This document shows positions 1 to 6,815 of a stretch of 12,874 nt of DNA, piece by piece. Where the stretch lies: the NCBI GenBank assembly GCA_027488265.1, contig JAIYCA010000158.1:1-12874 (forward strand), written 5' to 3'. The notes beneath the pieces were generated by a model that saw only the letters and a program-made list of their open reading frames with translations, did no database searches and had not been told where the DNA came from. The number at the start of each line of letters is the position of its first letter. Position 1 is the first letter of the stretch. The stretch is from Planctomycetaceae bacterium. Its GTDB lineage: Bacteria > Planctomycetota > Phycisphaerae > Phycisphaerales > SM1A02. A program made the position numbers and the translations under genes.

Positions 1-36
1 CCTCGTTCCGGCGGATCCATCCGCCCCGCGGGTCAT
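1..36 (-). CDS. Start of a further operon gene, cut by the left edge
   Basis: An ATG at 36-34 overlaps the TGA stop (35-33) of the preceding minus-strand gene as ATGA. The frame stays open for 12 codons to the window edge (MTRGADGSAGTR). The call rests on the overlap, which repeats the stop/start overlaps at the two other junctions of this operon. Too little is visible to suggest a function. Confidence 0.45.
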   Translation of the reverse strand, partial: MTRGADGSAGTR

Positions 37-941
37 CGGCGTTCGGCAACGGACGACTTGAGGCGCAAGAAGCGCCGCGCCGCGAGGCCCGCGAAGGCAC
101 CGGCAGCCATGACGGCGAGCACCGGCAGGCAGACCCACGTGGTGGCGTCGGCCGGCTGCGGCTCGAGCACCTGCTGGGGAGCCACCGTGCCGTCGACGGG
201 ATCGACCCACCGTACGGCAGCCCCGCCCTCCCCGGTCGGGACGAAGATGCCGAACCGATCGCCCACGCCGAGGACCGCGAACGCGCGCGAGGGAGCCTCG
301 AACTCCGCGAGCCGGACGACGCCCGAGCCGGTCACGTACTCGATGGCACGCATCCCGGAGTCGAGCCGCACGAGTCTCGCGCGTCGCGCGGCTCCCGGCA
401 CCGACACGGAGAACGGCGGATCCGGCGACTCGGCGCCGGAATCGGACGCATCGATCCATCCCGATGCACCGAGTGCCTCCGGCTTCGCGCCCGATCGACG
501 GACCTCGAGCGTCCCGCCGCGGACGCTCGCGGAGAGGAGCTCTCCTCCCGCAGGCAGGCTGGGATGAATCTCGAGCCTCCCCGGGGGAAGCGAGTAGTAG
601 GCGCCCGTCGCCGGGTTCCGCTGCACGGAGAGCGATTACACGTCGCGGCGGCCCGCGGGACCCGCGGGCATCACGATCCACACCCGATCCTCGGCGGCCG
701 CAAGGGCCTCCGGTCGCTCGGGCAGGACGAACGCCTCGTGCACGCAGTCGCATCCCATCGGCTCCGCGTGGTGGAGCAGCACGTGCTCCGTGCCGGCGGC
801 GCGCGTTCGCTCCACGACCATCCACGCATGGACGCCGTCGCTGGCGGCGACGAGCGGACGCGCCTCCGCGCGCGAGGGGGTCGACGTCGCGGTTGCCGCG
901 AGGCACGAGACGATCGCAGCGACGAACGCCGCCTGAATCAC
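33..941 (-). pseudogene. Exported, C-terminally membrane-anchored protein interrupted by an in-frame TAA
   Basis: One reading frame runs from a GTG at 941-939 to a TGA at 35-33 (302 codons), broken only by a TAA at 638-636 (codon 102). The N-terminus is a signal-peptide-like hydrophobic stretch (residues 2-18). The body alternates short hydrophobic strands with Gly/Pro turns, as in a beta-propeller or beta-sandwich. A membrane helix lies near residues 267-287, followed by a basic tail. The GTG overlaps the stop of the lipoprotein gene, and the final TGA overlaps the next start, so both outer ends fit a single operon gene. The frame resumes directly after the stop as SLSVQRNPATG with the same composition. 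As it stands, translation gives a 101-residue secreted fragment. A separate downstream protein from the GTG at 626 is possible but has no ribosome-binding site. I do not recognise the family. The interruption is seen; whether it is a mutation or a base error is not decidable here. Confidence 0.7.
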
Positions 942-1771
942 GGCTGCTCCTCGACCGACGCGGGCGCGAACCGCGCGCGGAGCGCCTCGAGGTCGTAGAG
1001 CGCGGGCCGATCGGCGGCCGCGGCGTCCGCGCGCGCCGAGTCGACGGCGACGACGAGCGAGGACTCGGTGCCCGCCAGGGTCGCCCGCGTCCGGCGCGGA
1101 ATGCGGGGCCACGCTCCCTCGGCGGATCCGGGCGTCTCGACGGCGAGGAACCCCTCGAACGCGACGTGGATCTCGCGGCCGTCCGAACCGATGGTGCGGA
1201 CCTCGAGCGGCGCGAGCGACCGACGGTCGAAGCCGGCCTCCATGCGCGAGGATCCCTCGGGCTCGAGCTCGACCCACACGACGCCGCCGCGCAGTTCCGG
1301 CCGCGCACCGTCGCGCGGCAGGAGCGGCGCGAGCCCGAGCGCGCGCGGGCTCGGCGTACCGCCCGAGACGGACCCGCCGCCGACGCGCCCCCAGACGAGC
1401 CGCGAGGGCTCGGCCTTCGGCTCGAACCGCCACCACCTCGTGCCGTCCGTGCCGATCCACGCGTGCCGGTCGCCGAGCTTCGACACGCTGACGGCGATCC
1501 CCGCGCCGCGCAGCCAGCGCACGTCGGCGTCGCCCTGCTCGAAGTGATCGCCCGAGGAATCCGCCCAGCGCAGCTCCGCGACGCCTCGCGCGTGCAGCAG
1601 CGCGAGCGTGCCCACGCGCGAGCGCTCCGCGTCGGCGATGGCGGCTGCAGCGGGAACCTCCGAGACGAGGGCCACCGCGGAAGGCTGCTCCACGCGCGGC
1701 GCGCCGGGACCGCACGCGGCGAGCGAGGCCGCGGCGGCCGTCGCGAGGCAGGTCGTGCGCACCGCGCTCAC
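938..1771 (-). CDS. Predicted lipoprotein, possible LolA/LolB-like fold
   Basis: This 277-residue protein starts at a GTG (1771-1769) that overlaps the stop of the upstream gene as GTGA. Residues 1-20 form a lipoprotein signal: a short n-region with Arg5, an Ala-rich core and the lipobox LAAC, with the lipidated Cys predicted at position 20. The mature part is beta-rich. It contains a stretch (roughly residues 75-110) of small hydrophobic strands leading to AWIGTDG and RWWRF, and later FDRRSLAPLEVR. That pattern resembles LolA/LolB-type or DUF4292-like lipid-carrier folds, where aromatic strands line a hydrophobic cup. The fold assignment is inference from pattern only and no catalytic motif is visible. 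It is the second gene of the operon and ends by overlapping the start of the interrupted gene. It is probably exported to the periplasm or outer membrane as part of an envelope function shared with its neighbours. Confidence 0.75.
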   Translation of the reverse strand: MSAVRTTCLATAAAASLAACGPGAPRVEQPSAVALVSEVPAAAAIADAERSRVGTLALLHARGVAELRWADSSGDHFEQGDADVRWLRGAGIAVSVSKLGDRHAWIGTDGTRWWRFEPKAEPSRLVWGRVGGGSVSGGTPSPRALGLAPLLPRDGARPELRGGVVWVELEPEGSSRMEAGFDRRSLAPLEVRTIGSDGREIHVAFEGFLAVETPGSAEGAWPRIPRRTRATLAGTESSLVVAVDSARADAAAADRPALYDLEALRARFAPASVEEQP

Positions 1772-2301
1772 AGCTCGCTCTGCATCACCTCGCCGAGGTG
1801 CTCGGAGAGCTCCTGGAGGTCCTCGTCGCGGATGCGCGGGTTGAGCACGCGGATCGGCGGGATCGTCTCGTCCATGCCGCGCTTCTGGACCAGCCACCAC
1901 TCGGCGTCGTCGCCGCGCTCGATCCGGACCTGCCGGAGCATGCGCTTGCGGAGGAGGATGAGGCACATCAGCCAGCGGTACGCGATGCGCTGCGGCCGCT
2001 CGTCGCCCTCGAGGCGGTCGAAGAGCTCGAGCAGCGTGTCGTCGTCGACGAGCAGCCGGCGCTTCTGGTCCCCCTCCGGCGCGGTGGTGCGCCAGAAGCA
2101 GACCAGCGACTCGGGACGCTTCCCCGAGTTCCACGCCTCGAGCGAGAAGTCGCGCCGCACGATCCCGTGCCCGCTCTCGTCGCCGACGGGCCCATCGCAC
2201 AGGGTCGCCACGATCGGTTCGCCCGGGACGAGCGCGCGGCCGTCGGCGGCGCAGGAGGCGGTGAAGCGGCCAAGCTGGAACGAACCGGGTGCGCGTGACA
2301 T
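1768..2301 (-). CDS. Conserved-looking hypothetical protein, first gene of the envelope operon
   Basis: This is a 177-residue soluble protein with no signal peptide or membrane helix. The start is ATG 2301-2299, eight bases downstream of a TACGAT hexamer. Visible blocks are Cys17 with a following DGR-LVPGE (residues 20-28), RRDFSLEAW (49-57), FWRTTAP (69-75), LLVDDDTLLELFDRLEG (83-99) and a hydrophobic-basic stretch LILLRKRMLRQVRIERG (114-130). The acidic helix and the LMCLILLRKR segment look like conserved structural features. The layout resembles a small conserved protein I associate with planctomycete genomes, but I cannot name a family and assign no function. Its TGA overlaps the GTG of the downstream lipoprotein gene, so the two are probably translationally coupled. 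It is divergent from cdaA with a 56-bp gap. Confidence 0.75.
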   Translation of the reverse strand: MSRAPGSFQLGRFTASCAADGRALVPGEPIVATLCDGPVGDESGHGIVRRDFSLEAWNSGKRPESLVCFWRTTAPEGDQKRRLLVDDDTLLELFDRLEGDERPQRIAYRWLMCLILLRKRMLRQVRIERGDDAEWWLVQKRGMDETIPPIRVLNPRIRDEDLQELSEHLGEVMQSEL

Positions 2302-2309
2302 CGCGGCGC

Positions 2310-2315
2310 ATCGTA
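2310..2315 (-). promoter_or_regulatory. Candidate -10 element for the leftward operon (leaderless)
   Basis: On the minus strand TACGAT (a TANNNT match) ends eight bases before the ATG at 2301. Transcription starting about 7 nt downstream would begin at or next to the start codon, giving a leaderless message. No convincing -35 hexamer and no Shine-Dalgarno sequence are seen. Support comes mainly from the same arrangement on the opposite strand for cdaA. Confidence 0.35.
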
Positions 2316-2343
2316 GTGCGGCGCGGACGCGTCGACCGCCACC

Positions 2344-2349
2344 TATACT
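2344..2349 (+). promoter_or_regulatory. Candidate -10 element for cdaA (leaderless)
   Basis: TATACT, a five-of-six match to TATAAT in a region otherwise around 75% G+C, ends eight bases before the cdaA ATG at 2358. There is no room for a Shine-Dalgarno sequence, so a leaderless transcript is likely. The -35 region is GC-rich and not recognisable. The hexamer also supports choosing ATG 2358 over the in-frame upstream start at 2289, which would lie upstream of the promoter. Confidence 0.5.
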
Positions 2350-2357
2350 CGGCGCCG

Positions 2358-3179
2358 ATGCTGGATCGCCTGGGACAGGTCTTCCGCGGCAACGAGCCGG
2401 TCGCGATCGCGGTCGAGCTCGCGGTCATCTGGGCGGCGGTCTTCCTGATGCTGCGGTTCCTCCGGGGAACCCGGGGCGCCGGCGTCCTGAAGGGCGTCAT
2501 CGTGATCCTCGCGGCGGTGATCCTCGCGCTCCGCCTCGGCGGATCCGGGAGCGAGACCTTCGCGCGCCTGCGCTTCGTGGCCGAGGCCCTCGCCGGGACG
2601 CTCGCCATCGCGCTGGTCGTGGTCTTCCAGCCCGAGCTGCGCCAGGCGCTGATGCGCCTCGGGCAGTCGAGGTGGCTCGGTCGGGGCCGCGTGCAGCTCA
2701 CGGAGGCGGTGCCCGCGATCGACGAGGCCGTCGAGTTCCTCAGCCGGAACCAGTTCGGCGCGCTGATCGTGGTGGAACGAAGCGTGCCGCTCGCGGACAT
2801 GGTCCGCACCGGCGTGCCGATCGACTCCGCGGTGTCGGCCCGGCTCCTCGAGTCCATCTTCTGGCCGAACAGCCCGCTCCACGACCTCGCGGTCGTCGTG
2901 AGCGGCAACCGGATCGCGGCCGCGAACGTGCAGCTGCCGATCGCCGACGCGAGCGCGGTGCCGCCCCGCCTCGGCTCCCGCCACCAGGCGGCGGTCGGCG
3001 CGACGGTCGAGACCGACGCGGTCGTCGTCGTGGTCAGCGAGCAGACGGGCGCGATCCGCATCGCAAGCGACGGCGGGCTGAGCGAGCCGATCGCCTACGA
3101 CGACTTCGCGGCGGCGCTGCGATCGGCGCTCACCGCGGAATCCGACGGCTCCGGCACGGAAGGCGCGGTGCACGCATGA
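2358..3179 (+). CDS. cdaA: Membrane diadenylate cyclase, CdaA type, with altered active-site motifs
   Basis: CdaA enzymes join two ATP molecules into cyclic di-AMP at the membrane. This 273-residue protein has the family layout: three hydrophobic helices (about residues 15-35, 42-61 and 76-92), a FQPELRQAL linker (90-98), then a DAC domain from about 110. In the domain GALIVVER (134-141), IFWPNSPLHD (167-176), a GNRIAAA strand (183-189), LGSRH (205-209) and VVSEQTGAI (225-233) match the family. Two signature motifs differ from the usual form. The DGA motif reads D176-L-A, and the RHR motif reads R208-H-Q. Asp176 and His209 are kept. Activity is therefore uncertain although the family call is firm. 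The start at 2358 follows a TATACT element by eight bases. The gene overlaps cdaR by ATGA, the classic cdaA-cdaR pair, which supports a c-di-AMP role in envelope or osmotic control. Confidence 0.9.
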   Translation: MLDRLGQVFRGNEPVAIAVELAVIWAAVFLMLRFLRGTRGAGVLKGVIVILAAVILALRLGGSGSETFARLRFVAEALAGTLAIALVVVFQPELRQALMRLGQSRWLGRGRVQLTEAVPAIDEAVEFLSRNQFGALIVVERSVPLADMVRTGVPIDSAVSARLLESIFWPNSPLHDLAVVVSGNRIAAANVQLPIADASAVPPRLGSRHQAAVGATVETDAVVVVVSEQTGAIRIASDGGLSEPIAYDDFAAALRSALTAESDGSGTEGAVHA

Positions 3180-4216
3180 GCGCGAACCCGCGGAGAACCC
3201 TGCGGTCGGACTTCCTCAACGCGCTCGCCGCGGCGATCATCGCGCTCCTCATCTGGGCGTACGCGAACGACCGCACGCGCGAGTCGGCGACCGTCGCGGG
3301 CACGGTGCGGCTGACGCCCTCGGACCCCCGCGAGCAGTGGGTGGACCCCTCGAGCGCCGTGCAGGTCGCCGTCGAGCTGCGCGGCTCGCGCCGCTCGATC
3401 GAGGCGGTCGAGGACGCGCTCCGCACGGGGCTGCAGCTGGCGATCGGCGGCGCCGGGCTCCCCTCTTCGGACGGCCAGGTCGTCGCGGCGCTTCGCGAGG
3501 TGCTCTCGAACAACTCGACCATCGCCGCCACCGGCGCGGAGGTGCTCCGCGTCCGGCCGGAGTCGCTGCGCTACGAAACCGGCTCGCTCGTCACCGAGCA
3601 GGTGCCCGTGGTGACGAGCCTGCCGAACGCGGCGGTGAGCGGCGGCGTCGTCGCGGAACCGTCCGTGGTCGCCGTCACGCTGCCGGCCGCGGCGCGGCAG
3701 TCGATCGCGTCGCTGCAGGTCGATGCCGCCGTCGACACGCGGAACCTCGTCCCCGGCAAGCCGCAGCGCATCGACGTCGAGCTCCGCCTCCCCGAGTCGC
3801 TCGCACGGTGGAGGGAACAGTGCCGCATCGTGCCGCCGAGGGCGGTCGTCGAGTTCGAGCTCGTGGCCACCACGGCGGAGCTCCGCGTGGCGCGGGTCCC
3901 GGTGCGGATCGCGATCGACCCCGCGGCCGCGGACCGCTGGGAGGTCACTCCCGAAGCGGGCAGCGACGCGATCCGCGACGTCATGCTCACGGGCCCTCGC
4001 GCCGCGATCGAGTCGATCGCCGGCGGCAAGTTCAGCCCGTCGGCGGTGATCGACCTCGGTGCCGGACCGGTGCGCGTCGGCACGGCGGAGTACCCGGTGA
4101 CGTTCTGGCGGCTTCCGGACGGGGTCAGCGTGCTCCCGGCGGAAGGCGCCGATGCAGGCGCTCCGCCGTCGGTCCGGCTGCGCGTGCTGCCCCGGAACCC
4201 CGCCACGAACCCCTGA
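3176..4216 (+). CDS. cdaR: YbbR-domain protein, regulator of CdaA
   Basis: YbbR/CdaR proteins sit in the membrane beside CdaA and modulate its cyclase activity. This 346-residue protein has a basic N-terminus, one membrane helix (residues about 13-30, ending LLIWAYA) and a long extracytoplasmic part. That part is made of repeated beta-rich units of about 80 residues, each with a VxVxxELRGS- or VMLTGPRAAIESI-type ending typical of YbbR repeats. The ATG (3176-3178) overlaps the cdaA stop as ATGA, implying coupled translation. The same frame is open far upstream to 464, but that part is antisense to three other genes and lacks any domain, so the overlapping ATG is the start. It converges with tyrS, leaving 21 bp between the stops and no obvious terminator. 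Confidence 0.87.
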   Translation: MSANPRRTLRSDFLNALAAAIIALLIWAYANDRTRESATVAGTVRLTPSDPREQWVDPSSAVQVAVELRGSRRSIEAVEDALRTGLQLAIGGAGLPSSDGQVVAALREVLSNNSTIAATGAEVLRVRPESLRYETGSLVTEQVPVVTSLPNAAVSGGVVAEPSVVAVTLPAAARQSIASLQVDAAVDTRNLVPGKPQRIDVELRLPESLARWREQCRIVPPRAVVEFELVATTAELRVARVPVRIAIDPAAADRWEVTPEAGSDAIRDVMLTGPRAAIESIAGGKFSPSAVIDLGAGPVRVGTAEYPVTFWRLPDGVSVLPAEGADAGAPPSVRLRVLPRNPATNP

Positions 4217-4237
4217 CCGCGCGTTCCCTGACCCGCG

Positions 4238-5530
4238 TCAGCCGGGGCGGACCGCGTGCCAGTTCTTCTTGCCGCGCCGCAGCAGCGCCACGCGCCCGTG
4301 CAGCAGGTCCTTCGGCGTGAGCCGTGCGTCGGCCGAGGCCTTGGAGCCGTTGACCATCACCGCGCCGGCGGCGAGGAAGTCGCGCGCCTCGCGCTTGCTG
4401 GCCGCGAGCGTCGTCCTCGGCAGGAGGTCGAGCACCGCGATGCCGTCGCCGCCGAGCTCACCTGGCTCGAGCACGGTGCACGGCAGGTCCTCGGCCACCT
4501 CCTCGAGCGTGCGCGCGTCGAGCGACGCCACCTCCCCGGCGAAGAGCGCCTTCCCGGCGGCCTCGGCGTTCGCGCGCTCGCTGGGTCCGTGGAACAGCTC
4601 CGTCATCTCGTTCGCGAGCACGCGCTGCGCCTCGCGCTCCTGGGGGCGCTCCGCCGCCGCGCGCTCGAGCTCCTCGACTCGCTCGCGCGGGAGGAACGTG
4701 AACCAGCGCAGGAACCGGGCGATGTCGGCATCCGCGGTGTTGAGCCAGAACTGGTGGAAGCGGAACGGGCTGGTGCGGTCCGCGGTCAGCCACACCGCGC
4801 CCTTCTCGCTCTTGCCGAACTTGGTGCCGTCGGACTTGGTCACCAGCGGGTTGGTGATCCCGTACGCCTCGCCCTGCTCCATGCGGCGCACCAGGTCGAT
4901 GCCGCTCACGATGTTGCCCCACTGGTCCGCACCGCCAAGCTGCACGGTGCAGCCCGCGGTCCGGTAGAGGTGCAGGAAGTCGTAGGCCTGCAGGATCATG
5001 TAGCTGAACTCGGTGTAGCTGATGCCCTGCTCGCGGCCCTCGAGCCGGCTGGACACGCTGTCGCGCGCGATCATCTGGTTCACGCTGAAGTGCTTGCCGA
5101 TGTCGCGCAGCATGTCGAGGTACGACACGCCGCTCAGCCAGTCGACATTGTTGACGATCTTGGCCGCGCGCGGCCCCGAGAAGTCGAGGAAGCGGTCGAA
5201 GATCCGCTGCTGGCTGCGGACATTGTGCTCGACCATCTCGCGGGTCTGCAGCTGCCGCTCGGCGCTCTTGCCGCTCGGGTCGCCGATCAGGCCCGTGCCG
5301 CCGCCCGACACCACGATCGGGCGATGGCCCGCGCGCTGGAAGTGCGCGAGCAGCTTGATCGGAATGAAGTTGCCGATCGTGAGGCTGTCGGAGGTCGGGT
5401 CGAACCCCGCGTAGCCCGCGCGCACGCCCGAGGCGAGGTGCGCCGCGAGTTCAGGCGATGTCGTCTGGTGCAGAAGCCCGCGCCAGTAGAGTTCATCGAG
5501 GAAGTTCGTCGAGGATCCGGTCGATTGCAT
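4238..5530 (-). CDS. tyrS: Tyrosine--tRNA ligase
   Basis: This cytoplasmic enzyme charges tRNA-Tyr with tyrosine in an ATP-dependent reaction. The protein is 430 residues, normal for bacterial TyrS. Visible landmarks are AGFDPTSDSL (41-50) leading into the nucleotide-binding signature, GGTGLIGDPSGK (77-88), YSYMILQAYDF-like tyrosine pocket residues (176-184), GGADQWGNIVSGIDL (199-213), the KMSKS-equivalent KFGKSE (237-242) and a C-terminal S4-like RNA-binding domain from about 365 (SKREARDFLAAGAVMVNG). The first histidine of the usual HIGH motif is Thr here (TIGN, 51-54). The start is ATG 5530, 15 bases after the stop of tal, with no clear Shine-Dalgarno sequence. Codons 1-27 use A/T third positions like tal, while codons 28 onward use almost none, so a composition breakpoint lies inside the gene. 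Confidence 0.95.
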   Translation of the reverse strand: MQSTGSSTNFLDELYWRGLLHQTTSPELAAHLASGVRAGYAGFDPTSDSLTIGNFIPIKLLAHFQRAGHRPIVVSGGGTGLIGDPSGKSAERQLQTREMVEHNVRSQQRIFDRFLDFSGPRAAKIVNNVDWLSGVSYLDMLRDIGKHFSVNQMIARDSVSSRLEGREQGISYTEFSYMILQAYDFLHLYRTAGCTVQLGGADQWGNIVSGIDLVRRMEQGEAYGITNPLVTKSDGTKFGKSEKGAVWLTADRTSPFRFHQFWLNTADADIARFLRWFTFLPRERVEELERAAAERPQEREAQRVLANEMTELFHGPSERANAEAAGKALFAGEVASLDARTLEEVAEDLPCTVLEPGELGGDGIAVLDLLPRTTLAASKREARDFLAAGAVMVNGSKASADARLTPKDLLHGRVALLRRGKKNWHAVRPG

Positions 5531-5545
5531 GATGCAGTCCGTCGT

Positions 5546-6640
5546 TCAGCGTGCGGCCGACAATGCTTCGCGTTTCGAACCGATCTTCGCGAGGAGATCT
5601 GCCCAACTCTTGTTAAAGGAATCGCGACCTTCGATCTGCAAGGTCTCCGCGACCTTCGCAAGATCGACGCCGGCAGCAGTCGCCGCCGCCAAGGTTTTCT
5701 CTGCGGCGACACCGTCGGACGCCATCGCAGCCTGCGGATTGCCCTTTTCAGCGACCGCGAGCAGCGTCTCTTCAGGAATGGTGTTGACGGTGTTCGGTGC
5801 ACCGAGCACATCGCAGTAGAGGCTCGGGGAAAGCGCCGGATCCTTCGTACCCGTTGATGCCCAGAGTACGCGCTGCTCAACGGCGCCCTTTGCGGCAAGT
5901 GCTTTCCAACGCGGCGTCGCGTGGAAATCGAGCGCGGCCTTCAGAACGCGACCTGCCATCGCGATACCAACCGTGTTCTGCAACGACGCTGGCAACGCCT
6001 TGCCCGTCGCGCGATCCCATCGCGAGATGAAGACGCTCGCGACCGACGACACGACTGGCGAGAGACCCGCGGCCACTCGGCGTTCGATGCCGCGCGTGTA
6101 GGCTTCAGCGCAGGCGAGATAGTGTTCGCGCGAGAAGAGCAGCGTGACGTTGATCGGAACACCGCGGAAGATGAGTTCTTCGATCGCGGGGCAACCTTCC
6201 GGAGTGCCCGGAACCTTGATGTAGAGGTTCGCGCGACCCGCGCGCTTATGGAGTTCGACGGCTTGCGCGACGGTACCTGCGGTGTCGTTCGCAAGAAGTG
6301 GCGAAACCTCAAGCGAAACCCATCCATCGATACCCTTCGTGCGCGCGTGCACATCGGCGAAGAGGTCGGCCGCGCGCGTCAGGTCACTGATCGCGCATGC
6401 GAAGAAGATCTCTTCCGTCGCGAGACCCTTCGCCGCCAGTTCTGCAACCTGCGTGTCGTACGCATTGCCCGAGCCAATCGCTTTCTCGAAAATCGTGGGG
6501 TTCGAGGTGAGCCCCGTCACCGAGAGGTCGCGGATGTACCGCGCAAGCGTGCCCGAATCGAGCAGCGTGCGAGTGATGTTGTCGAGCCAGAGCGACTGTC
6601 CGAGGGCGGCAAGACGGGCGGTGGGCAAAGTGGCGGTCAT
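5546..6640 (-). CDS. tal: Transaldolase, type 2 (about 365-residue subfamily)
   Basis: Transaldolase moves a dihydroxyacetone unit between sedoheptulose-7-phosphate and glyceraldehyde-3-phosphate in the non-oxidative pentose phosphate pathway. This 364-residue protein has the family signatures LWLDNITR (18-25), LTSNPTIFEKAI (44-55), a WVSLEVSP strand (107-114) and LYIKVPGTPEG (139-149). In that last motif Lys142 is the predicted Schiff-base residue. VASVFISRWD and a late VLWASTG follow as expected. The length matches the longer subfamily found in actinobacteria and cyanobacteria. I chose ATG 6640 because family homology begins within ten residues of it; the frame is open upstream to 6784 but that part shows no homology. 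It lies 15 bp upstream of tyrS and may be co-transcribed with it. It diverges from pgi, which works on the adjoining hexose-phosphate pool. Confidence 0.93.
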   Translation of the reverse strand: MTATLPTARLAALGQSLWLDNITRTLLDSGTLARYIRDLSVTGLTSNPTIFEKAIGSGNAYDTQVAELAAKGLATEEIFFACAISDLTRAADLFADVHARTKGIDGWVSLEVSPLLANDTAGTVAQAVELHKRAGRANLYIKVPGTPEGCPAIEELIFRGVPINVTLLFSREHYLACAEAYTRGIERRVAAGLSPVVSSVASVFISRWDRATGKALPASLQNTVGIAMAGRVLKAALDFHATPRWKALAAKGAVEQRVLWASTGTKDPALSPSLYCDVLGAPNTVNTIPEETLLAVAEKGNPQAAMASDGVAAEKTLAAATAAGVDLAKVAETLQIEGRDSFNKSWADLLAKIGSKREALSAAR

Positions 6641-6689
6641 GAATGAGTTCCGAGAGGCGGGGATCAGCGTCGCGAGACGGTCTTTCGGC

Positions 6690-6695
6690 ACACTA
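6690..6695 (-). promoter_or_regulatory. Possible -10 element for tal
   Basis: TAGTGT on the minus strand is the best TANNNT match upstream of tal, about 50 bp before the ATG at 6640, which would leave a short 5' leader. No clear -35 hexamer accompanies it. The match is weak and could be chance. Confidence 0.2.
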
Positions 6696-6815
6696 GCAAT
6701 TCCGCATGAGGACTGGTGGGGATGATCAAGACCCAAAGTCCTTTCTCTCGGCAGGACGGTCTCAGGCATGTTCCCCTCCCACACGCGAGGTCAATCTGCC
6801 GATACAACCCGTCCT

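Noticed and set aside
636..638. TAA read through or recoded
   Set aside because: TAA is rarely recoded in bacteria, and there is no sign of reassigned stop codons elsewhere in the window. A mutation or base error is simpler.
1772..3061. Upstream extension of the lipoprotein frame (707 codons in all)
   Set aside because: It is antisense to cdaA and out of frame with the hypothetical gene. The lipobox signal begins right at GTG 1771.
464..3175. Very long plus-strand open frame leading into cdaR (total 1250 codons)
   Set aside because: The upstream 900 codons are Arg/Ala/Pro-rich antisense of the operon and an alternative frame of cdaA. Only the part from ATG 3176 has a recognisable domain and an overlap start.
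4256..5857. Plus-strand open frame of 533 codons opposite tyrS and tal
   Set aside because: Low-complexity Ala/Arg/His/Val shadow in high-G+C DNA. The minus strand encodes complete, well-known enzymes here.
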